Shown here in pieces: positions 58,650-64,000 of a DNA stretch of 64,000 nt. Position 1 is the stretch's first letter; each line of letters opens with the position of its first letter. This DNA is from Acrocarpospora pleiomorpha. Lineage in GTDB: Bacteria > Actinomycetota > Actinomycetes > Streptosporangiales > Streptosporangiaceae. The position numbers and the translations under genes were made by a program. Under the pieces are notes generated by a model. That model worked only from the letters and a program-made list of their open reading frames with translations. It was not told where the DNA came from and did not search any database. Where the stretch lies: NCBI RefSeq assembly GCF_009687885.1, contig NZ_BLAF01000022.1, positions 62,001 to 126,000 of the forward strand, in the 5' to 3' direction.

Positions 58650-59891
58650 TCAGCCGCCACCGATCACTTCGATCGTGACCTTGGTGTTGCCGCGGATCGC
58701 GTTGGAGTACGGGCAGACCAGGTCGGCCTGCCGTACCAGCCGTTCCAGGTCATGCTGCGGGCAGTCGGGGGCCTGGATCCGGAGCGCGGCCGCGATCCGG
58801 TAGGTCCCGCCGGGGGCGGTGCCGAGCGTGACGGCGGCGGTCACCTCGACCGGTCCGGTGGCCACCCGCTCGCGCCGGGCGACGACCGCCAGCGCGCTGT
58901 CGAAGCAGGCCGCGTATCCGGCGGCGAACAGCTCTTCCGGGTCGGTGCCGGCGGCCGTTCGGTCGCTCGGCCGGACCAGGGTCGCGGTGAAGTCGCCGGT
59001 GAGCGACGTGGCTGTGCCGCCGCGCCCGCCGGTGACCGCCACCCGCGCGGTGTAGACGGGGGTGAAGGATGCCTGGCCGCGTGGGGCGTGAGCGAGCACG
59101 TGCGCGGCGGCCTCCTTGGCGAAGGCCTGCGGCTGCTCCTCGGCCACGAAGTCGGTGCCGCCGGGGATGGTGACCAGCGGCGCGTCCGGGAAGGCGGCGG
59201 TGACCACGTCGTTCATCCGGTTGAGCACGTCCTGGTCGCCGTGCAGGAGCAGGGTGGGAATCCCCGCCAGCGCGGGCACGTCCAGCTCGTGGTCGAACAC
59301 GGCGCGGTAGGCGACCGCGTAGTCGGGGCCGACGCTCAGGTATTCGGCGACCTGGCGGCTGGCCGACTCGCCGGAGATGGTCGGGTAGAGCCAGCGGATG
59401 CGGTCCCAGATGACGGTCAGGTGGGCGCCGTCCGCGGTGACCGTGTAGCCGGGGGCGTACCCGGCCTTCTTCTCCGCGCGTTCGGCGGGGCTGTACAGGG
59501 GGATGCCCTGGAAGATCAGGCCGGTCACCCGGTCCCGCTGCTGCAGGGCGGCCTCGGCGGCGATGATCGCGCCGGTGTGCTGGCCGAGCAGGTGGACCCG
59601 GCCGAGGCCGAGGGCGTCGATGATCTGCCAGATCGCTCGCGCGTACTCGGGGATGCTCCACTGCGCGGGGGCGGCGTCCGACAGGCCGAAGCCGGGGGTG
59701 TCGACGGCGATGGCGTGCACGCCCTGCCCGGCCAGTTCGGCCAGCGCGGGCTCGTAGGTGGCCGAGGAGAGCGGGGACTGGTGGAGCAGCACCAGCGGCG
59801 GCGCGGCGGGGTCGCCGGCCGCCCGATAGTGCACCTGCCCCCAGGGCAGGGACAGGTACCCGCGCGGTGAGTCGCCTCGCAGATGCGTCAT
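58650..59891 (-). CDS. fusion of a degenerate alpha/beta hydrolase and an Ohr-type organic hydroperoxide reductase
   Basis: 413 residues. Residues 1-270 are an alpha/beta-hydrolase fold whose nucleophile elbow reads G103-Q-H105-T-G107, histidine in place of serine. The usual histidine loop reads P-G-G-T-D-F with no histidine. Residues 275-413 are a complete Ohr/OsmC domain with Arg290 in TGGR, Glu319/320 in DPEELFAAGYAACF, peroxidatic Cys329 and resolving Cys393 in VCPYSNAIRGN. So the hydrolase half looks non-hydrolytic and the peroxidase half intact. Start and stop fit the operon: ATG 59891 overlaps the M20 gene stop. The joint role is unknown. Confidence 0.85.
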   Translation of the reverse strand: MTHLRGDSPRGYLSLPWGQVHYRAAGDPAAPPLVLLHQSPLSSATYEPALAELAGQGVHAIAVDTPGFGLSDAAPAQWSIPEYARAIWQIIDALGLGRVHLLGQHTGAIIAAEAALQQRDRVTGLIFQGIPLYSPAERAEKKAGYAPGYTVTADGAHLTVIWDRIRWLYPTISGESASRQVAEYLSVGPDYAVAYRAVFDHELDVPALAGIPTLLLHGDQDVLNRMNDVVTAAFPDAPLVTIPGGTDFVAEEQPQAFAKEAAAHVLAHAPRGQASFTPVYTARVAVTGGRGGTATSLTGDFTATLVRPSDRTAAGTDPEELFAAGYAACFDSALAVVARRERVATGPVEVTAAVTLGTAPGGTYRIAAALRIQAPDCPQHDLERLVRQADLVCPYSNAIRGNTKVTIEVIGGG

Positions 59892-61249
59892 GCCGTCACC
59901 GCCATCGCGCCCATGACCTCGATCACGTGCTTGATCCCGTTCCGGTAGTCGTCCAGCCGGATGTTCTCGTTGGGACCGTCCACGCCGGAGTCGAACCTGG
60001 ACACCCCCACCCCGACGATCGGCAGCCCGGCCAGCACGCCCTGGTTGCCCACCCACTGGGTGTAGGGCTCCACCACCGGCTCGGCCCCGTACGCCCGGCG
60101 GGCCGCGTCGGCGACCAGGGTGACGAATGGGTCGCGGTGGTCGGTGAGGTTCGGGCGGCTGGTCGCCATGGTCTCCACGGCCAGGTCGCCGAAGCCCTGG
60201 TCGGCCAGGTGCTTGACGATGGCCTCCCGCACCCTGGCCGGGTCCTGCCCGGCGATCAGGCGGATCTCCAGCTTGGCGGAGGCGGTGGACGGGATGCCCA
60301 GGGTGACGTCGTCCCGGTTGTCGCCGCCGGTGAAGCCGGTGACGGTCAGCGTCGGGCGGGTCCTGATCTCGACGGCGGCCTGCTCGTCGGTGAGGTCCCC
60401 GAGGAAACGGTCCACTCCGGCCCGGTCGCGCAGGAACTCCCCGTCGAAGTGGAGCGCCCGCAGCAGGTCCAGCTCGGTGCCGGTGGGCACCCGGGCGCCG
60501 TCGGCGAAGCCAGGCACCAGCACCGTGCCGTCCGGTCGTTGCAGGGTGGCCAGGGCCGCCGCGAGCCGGGCCGTCGCGGCCGGGAGCAGGGCGGTGTTCT
60601 GGCTGGTCAGCTCGCGGCTCAGGGTGGTCGCGGTGAGCCGCAGGTAGAGGATGCCCTTCTCGGACAGCTTCAGCAGCGGCCGGTCGGCCGCGTCCACCCA
60701 GGAGTTCTCCCAGAGCGCCGCATCAGAGGCCAGCCGGTCGGCGTGCGCCGCGACGAAGGAGGCCAGGCCGGGGCTGTGCAGCTGCCGCTTGCCCTCGATC
60801 AGGAACCGGCTGGTGACCGGCGCGCCCAGCCCGGCCAGCCGGAACGCGGCCGCCGCGTGCACCCGGGACATCAGGGCGCCCTTGTCGTCGGCGACGCCGC
60901 GCGCGTACAGACGGTCGTCCCTGACCTCGGCCGCGTACGGCGGGCTGGTCCACGCGTCGTCGTCCCCGGTCGGCTCCACCTCGACGTCATAGTGGTTGAA
61001 GTGCAGCAACGCGGGGGAGCCCCCAGCGAACTCGCCGATCACGTACGGGTAGGAGTGCTCCCACGGCACGACCTCGGCGGTCCCGCCCCAGCGGCGCAGC
61101 GACCCGGCCACGAAATCGGCGGTGACCGCCATCTGGTCCGGCTCCTGGCGGCGGCTGCGGATCCGGCACAGCTCCTGGAGCTCGGCGACGAAGGTGTCGA
61201 AATGCTCGTCGACCGCGGCCAGCGCGGCCGAGACGTCGTACTGAGGCAT
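59888..61249 (-). CDS. M20-family peptidase homologue with altered active site
   Basis: 453-residue M20 (ArgE/DapE/carnosinase) homologue. The first metal ligands are kept: H86 and D88 in FNHYDVE and D121 in RGVADDKG. The catalytic pair normally found as E-E in E-G-x-E-E reads E152-G-K-R155-Q156, and the usual H-x-P-N-E near the end reads D424-G-P-N-E. Catalytic base and two metal ligands are therefore missing. It may be a binding protein or use different chemistry. It starts 15 bases after the SDR gene and overlaps the hydrolase-Ohr fusion gene. Confidence 0.83.
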   Translation of the reverse strand: MPQYDVSAALAAVDEHFDTFVAELQELCRIRSRRQEPDQMAVTADFVAGSLRRWGGTAEVVPWEHSYPYVIGEFAGGSPALLHFNHYDVEVEPTGDDDAWTSPPYAAEVRDDRLYARGVADDKGALMSRVHAAAAFRLAGLGAPVTSRFLIEGKRQLHSPGLASFVAAHADRLASDAALWENSWVDAADRPLLKLSEKGILYLRLTATTLSRELTSQNTALLPAATARLAAALATLQRPDGTVLVPGFADGARVPTGTELDLLRALHFDGEFLRDRAGVDRFLGDLTDEQAAVEIRTRPTLTVTGFTGGDNRDDVTLGIPSTASAKLEIRLIAGQDPARVREAIVKHLADQGFGDLAVETMATSRPNLTDHRDPFVTLVADAARRAYGAEPVVEPYTQWVGNQGVLAGLPIVGVGVSRFDSGVDGPNENIRLDDYRNGIKHVIEVMGAMAVTA

Positions 61250-61264
61250 GGGGGGGGGTTCCTT

Positions 61265-61999
61265 TCAGTGAATGGTGACGCCGCCGTCAACGAAGATCGT
61301 CTGGCCGGTGGTCATCGCGGCGGCCGGGCTGAGCAGGAAGGCCACCGCGTTCGCCACATCGACGGGCCCGGCCATCCGGCCGAGCGGAATGCTCGCCATC
61401 TTGTCCCGCAGGTACGCCGCGTCGGCGCGCACGTCGGCGGTCATCGCGGTGGGCACGATGGTCGGCCCGACCGCGTTGACCCGGATGCCGTCCCCGGCCC
61501 ACTCCAGCGCGAGCACCCGGGCCATGTGCATGACGCCCGCCTTGCTGACGCAGTAGCCGAGCGAATCGCGGACCGCGACCTGCCCGTTGGTGGAGCCGAG
61601 GTTGACCACGCTGGCGTGGCCGGACCCGCGCAGCGCCGGGTAGGCGGCCTGCGACATCCTGAACGTGCCGGTCAGGTTGACGTCCAGCACGTCGGTGAAG
61701 TCACGCTCGGACATGGTGGCCGCCGGGCCGCGCCGGACGATGCCGGCGTTGTTCACCAGATGGTCGAGCCGCCCGTGCGCGTCGAGCACGGCGGCCACCA
61801 GCGCCCGGCAGGACTCGGCTGACCGCACGTCCACGTGGTGCCGGGTGTGCCCGGCCCCGGGCAGCGCCGGTAGTTCCCAGTCCTGGGTCAGGTCGGCCAG
61901 CGCCAGGGTGGCCCCGCGCTCGGCGAGCACCACAGCGATGGCCGCGCCGATACCCCGGGCCGCACCGGTGACCAGAGCCACTCGCCCGTCGAACCTCAT
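61265..61999 (-). CDS. short-chain dehydrogenase/reductase
   Basis: 244-residue classical SDR: T-G-A-A-R-G-I-G cofactor motif, aspartate at the end of strand two (ALADLT, NAD preference), N-N-A-G-I, serine in NLGSTNG, catalytic Y-C-V-S-K, and the C-terminal FVDGG. ATG 61999 overlaps the permease stop (ATGA), tying it to the transporter genes. It probably oxidises the imported compound or an early alcohol intermediate. Confidence 0.88.
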   Translation of the reverse strand: MRFDGRVALVTGAARGIGAAIAVVLAERGATLALADLTQDWELPALPGAGHTRHHVDVRSAESCRALVAAVLDAHGRLDHLVNNAGIVRRGPAATMSERDFTDVLDVNLTGTFRMSQAAYPALRGSGHASVVNLGSTNGQVAVRDSLGYCVSKAGVMHMARVLALEWAGDGIRVNAVGPTIVPTAMTADVRADAAYLRDKMASIPLGRMAGPVDVANAVAFLLSPAAAMTTGQTIFVDGGVTIH

Positions 62000-62820
62000 G
62001 CTCCGATCACCCGGCTGTCCTCAGCCCAGAAGGCGATGCGCCGCTGCAGGAACCGGATCAGGAAGTGAGCGACAAGGCCGAGCACCGACAGCACCACCAG
62101 CACCGCGAACATGCCGGAGATGTCGAAGTTGTAGTTCGTCTGCAGGAGCAGGTACCCCAGCCCCTCTTTGGCCCCGATGAACTCGCCGACCACCGCGCCG
62201 AGGATGGCGAACACGATGCCGATGTCCAGCCCGGCGAAGATGAACGGCAGCGCGGTCGGCAGCCGGACCAGCCGGAACACCTGGGCCTTGCTCGCGCCGA
62301 ACACGGTCAGCATCTGGATCCGGTCGGCGTCCGCCGCGCGCAGCCCCTCGACCACGTTCACCAGCATCGGGAAGAACGAGATCACCGCCGCCATCACGAT
62401 CTTGCTGGTCATGCCGAACCCGAACCACACCACGAACAGCGGCGCGAGCGCCACCTTCGGCACGGTCTGGAACGCCACGATGTACGGCATCAGCGTCCGC
62501 TCCACCAGCCGGATCTGCGAGATCAGGGTGCCCAGCACGAGCGCCGCCGCGACCCCGATCAGGTAACCGGCCAGCGATTCCTGCAGAGTCACCCACAGGT
62601 GCCTCCAGAACAGCTCGTCGCTGAGCTGGTCGCCGAGCGAGGCCGCGATCTGCGACGGCCGGGGCAGCACGTACGCCTCCACCCCGAGCGGTTCGAGCAG
62701 GAACTCCCAGCCGGCCACCACGACCACGAAGACAGCCGGGACGAGCACGATCTCCGGACGTTCCCTGAGGTCGATCCGCGGCTTGCGGCGGGTCGCGGGC
62801 GGTTTCACGGTCATGGTCAT
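61996..62820 (-). CDS. ABC transporter permease (SsuC/TauC/ThiX-type)
   Basis: 274-residue inner-membrane permease with about six helices. The cytoplasmic EAA-type loop is recognisable in GLRAADADRIQMLTVFGASKAQVFRLVRLPTALPFIFAGL. QTVPKVALAPLFVVWFG is typical of the nitrate/sulfonate/taurine/pyrimidine-precursor importers. GAGGGA precedes ATG 62820. It works with the ATPase 13 bases upstream and the NMT1-type binding protein at the window edge. Confidence 0.9.
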   Translation of the reverse strand: MTMTVKPPATRRKPRIDLRERPEIVLVPAVFVVVVAGWEFLLEPLGVEAYVLPRPSQIAASLGDQLSDELFWRHLWVTLQESLAGYLIGVAAALVLGTLISQIRLVERTLMPYIVAFQTVPKVALAPLFVVWFGFGMTSKIVMAAVISFFPMLVNVVEGLRAADADRIQMLTVFGASKAQVFRLVRLPTALPFIFAGLDIGIVFAILGAVVGEFIGAKEGLGYLLLQTNYNFDISGMFAVLVVLSVLGLVAHFLIRFLQRRIAFWAEDSRVIGA

Positions 62821-62833
62821 GGATCGTCCCTCG

Positions 62834-63658
62834 TCAGTCGATGGCGCCGGCGCCGTTGAAGTGCTCGCGGATCCGCTTCACGTACACGCCCGCCGCGTCG
62901 GAGGACACCAGCGAGATGTCGCGCGGCCGGCCGAGGTCGATCGGCACGATCTCGGCAATCCGGCCGGGACGGGGGCTGAGCACCACCACCCGGTCGGACA
63001 GGAACACCGCCTCGGAGATGGAGTGGGTGACGAACACGATGGTCTGGCCGCTCTCCCGCCAGATCCGCAGCAGCTCCACGTTCATGTGCTCGCGGGTCAT
63101 CGCGTCCAGCGCGCCGAACGGTTCGTCCATCAGCAGCACCGCGGGGTCGTGCACCAGCGCCCGGCAGATCCCGGCGCGCTGCTGCATGCCGCCGCTCAGC
63201 TCGTGCGGGTACTTGTCCTCGAACCCGTCCAGACCGACCATGCTGAGCAGCTCGCGGGCCCGCCTGCGGTGGGTCGCGATATTCAGCCCCTGCACCTCGG
63301 CCGGGATCATGACGTTCTGCAGGATGGTCCGCCACGGCAGCAGCGTCGCCGACTGGAACACCATGCCGACCTCGGGAATGGGCTTGCGCACATCCCGCCC
63401 GGAGATCCGCACGACGCCCTCGCTCTTCGGGATCAACCCGGCGAGGATCTTCAGCAGCGTGGTCTTGCCGCAGCCGGAGGGCCCGACGACCGAGACGAAC
63501 TCGCCCCGCCGGACCGTGAAGCCGATGTCGGACAGCGCGTGCGTCGGTTCCGACCGGCGTGGCCGGTAGAACTTCTGCAACCCGCCGACCTCGATCCAGG
63601 ACTCCTCGGCCGCGCCGGTCGCGGCGGACGCGGACGCCCGGTGCGTTCTGATGGCCAT
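62834..63658 (-). CDS. ABC transporter ATP-binding protein (SsuB/TauB-type)
   Basis: 274-residue ATPase with Walker A G-P-S-G-C-G-K-T-T, Q-loop VFQSATLLPW, signature L-S-G-G-M-Q-Q-R, Walker B VLLMDEPFGALD and H-loop VFVTHSISEA. GAGGAGGG precedes ATG 63658. It energises the adjacent permease. The start used removes an unlikely upstream extension that would run into the binding-protein gene. Confidence 0.92.
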   Translation of the reverse strand: MAIRTHRASASAATGAAEESWIEVGGLQKFYRPRRSEPTHALSDIGFTVRRGEFVSVVGPSGCGKTTLLKILAGLIPKSEGVVRISGRDVRKPIPEVGMVFQSATLLPWRTILQNVMIPAEVQGLNIATHRRRARELLSMVGLDGFEDKYPHELSGGMQQRAGICRALVHDPAVLLMDEPFGALDAMTREHMNVELLRIWRESGQTIVFVTHSISEAVFLSDRVVVLSPRPGRIAEIVPIDLGRPRDISLVSSDAAGVYVKRIREHFNGAGAID

Positions 63659-63687
63659 CGGGCCCTCCTCTCGCTCGTGTCGTGCCG

Positions 63688-64000
63688 TTATCCGGCGGTG
63701 TACGCCTTCGCCTTGGTCACCACAGCGGCCGAATCGAAGTCGTTGGCGCCGGTCAGCAGGCTCGCGTCCCACACGTCCGCCAGCGGCACCTCCTTGGTGA
63801 TCTGGCCGGCGCCCAGCGTGTACGCCTGGGTCTTGGCCCACTCGGCGTCACTGATCGCGCCCCAGTTCGCGAACGTCTCCGGCGCGCCGGTGAGCGGGGT
63901 GGCGGTCTTGATCCAGGCGTTCAGCACCGTGGTGTCGCCCGGCAGCTGCGCCTTGGCGTCCTTGCCGGCCAGGATCGCGGGGAAGACCTTGTAGCCCACG
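63688..64000 (-). CDS. ABC transporter substrate-binding protein, NMT1/THI5-like (C-terminal part; 5' end outside window)
   Basis: Only the last ~104 residues are in the window. They include VLNAWIKTATPL, ISDAEWAKTQAYTLGAGQITKEVPLADVWDASLL and NDFDSAAVV, the usual C-terminal pattern of NMT1/THI5-type binding proteins for pyrimidine precursors, sulfonates and aromatic acids. It ends with TAA 29 bases before the ATPase start. It is the upstream member of the importer and should define the substrate of the second island. Confidence 0.85.
   Translation of the reverse strand, partial: VGYKVFPAILAGKDAKAQLPGDTTVLNAWIKTATPLTGAPETFANWGAISDAEWAKTQAYTLGAGQITKEVPLADVWDASLLTGANDFDSAAVVTKAKAYTAG

Noticed and set aside
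58650..60056. Longer start for the hydrolase-Ohr fusion
   Set aside because: The first 55 codons would overlap the M20 gene and are Arg/Gly-rich; ATG 59891 overlaps the M20 stop as the other operon genes do.
1..64000. CRISPR arrays, tRNA/rRNA genes, insertion sequences, phage or toxin-antitoxin genes
   Set aside because: No regularly spaced repeats, no cloverleaf-like or rRNA-like segments, and no transposase, integrase or toxin-type translation was recognised.

Overview
The window is GC-rich (about 70%), tightly packed DNA from a filamentous actinomycete, plausibly of the Streptosporangiales type; the genus cannot be fixed from this piece alone. The signs are frequent GTG and TTG starts, ATGA/GTGA start-stop overlaps, a deazaflavin (F420)-type DUF385 protein, a BTAD-NTPase-WD40 regulator, an ECF sigma factor with a SnoaL-like tail, and a secreted CBM2 esterase. 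I see no rRNA, tRNA, CRISPR array, insertion sequence or phage gene, and no gene-free stretch over 300 bases. The longest gaps are 47662-47890 and 49487-49700.

Region 1 (1-29985) is a large catabolic island for CoA-linked, probably aromatic or other cyclic acids. It opens with the 3' part of a two-domain CaiB CoA-transferase, a COG3964 amidohydrolase, an NHL beta-propeller protein, a MetE-like zinc methyltransferase, an oligopeptide-type binding lipoprotein and an SDR. A minus-strand operon (7417-11308) carries two amidohydrolase-2 enzymes, a lipocalin-like protein, a cupin and a DUF6282-type hydrolase. Plus-strand operons follow: CoA-transferase-like subunits split around two alpha/beta hydrolases and an acyl-CoA ligase; an aldehyde and an alcohol dehydrogenase; then VOC protein, hydrolase, FAD monooxygenase, acyl-CoA dehydrogenase, acyl-CoA ligase, a MaoC pair, amidohydrolase, KstD-like flavoprotein and an IclR regulator. 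Three promoters in this island share one 23-bp palindrome (GGAC and GTCC arms), so the island looks like a single regulon.

Region 2 (30098-37514) encodes an ArsR regulator and a six-gene membrane complex of the formate-hydrogenlyase/Complex I family. Gene order matches Rv0081-Rv0087 of Mycobacterium tuberculosis. All four NiFe-binding cysteines of the large subunit are replaced, so this is an Ehr-type (hydrogenase-related) complex rather than a hydrogenase.

Region 3 (37597-51887) is mixed: PadR plus an FAD monooxygenase, a DUF1579-like protein, an ECF sigma factor, an F420-type protein plus SDR with a divergent LysR, a 1381-residue BTAD/NTPase/14xWD40 regulator, a Tat-exported sulfatase, and a CE15 glucuronoyl esterase with two FnIII domains and a CBM2 behind CGAAA/TTTCG-type operator elements.

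Region 4 (51923-64000) is a second catabolic island, all on the minus strand and mostly with overlapping genes: an NMT1-type ABC importer, SDR, a degenerate M20 peptidase homologue, an alpha/beta hydrolase fused to an Ohr peroxidase, IclR, CaiB CoA-transferase, cyclase, MmgE/PrpD, hydantoinase and an HpcH-type CoA lyase. It looks like uptake and breakdown of a cyclic amide or similar compound to acyl-CoA fragments. The substrate is unknown, and several members have unusual active sites.
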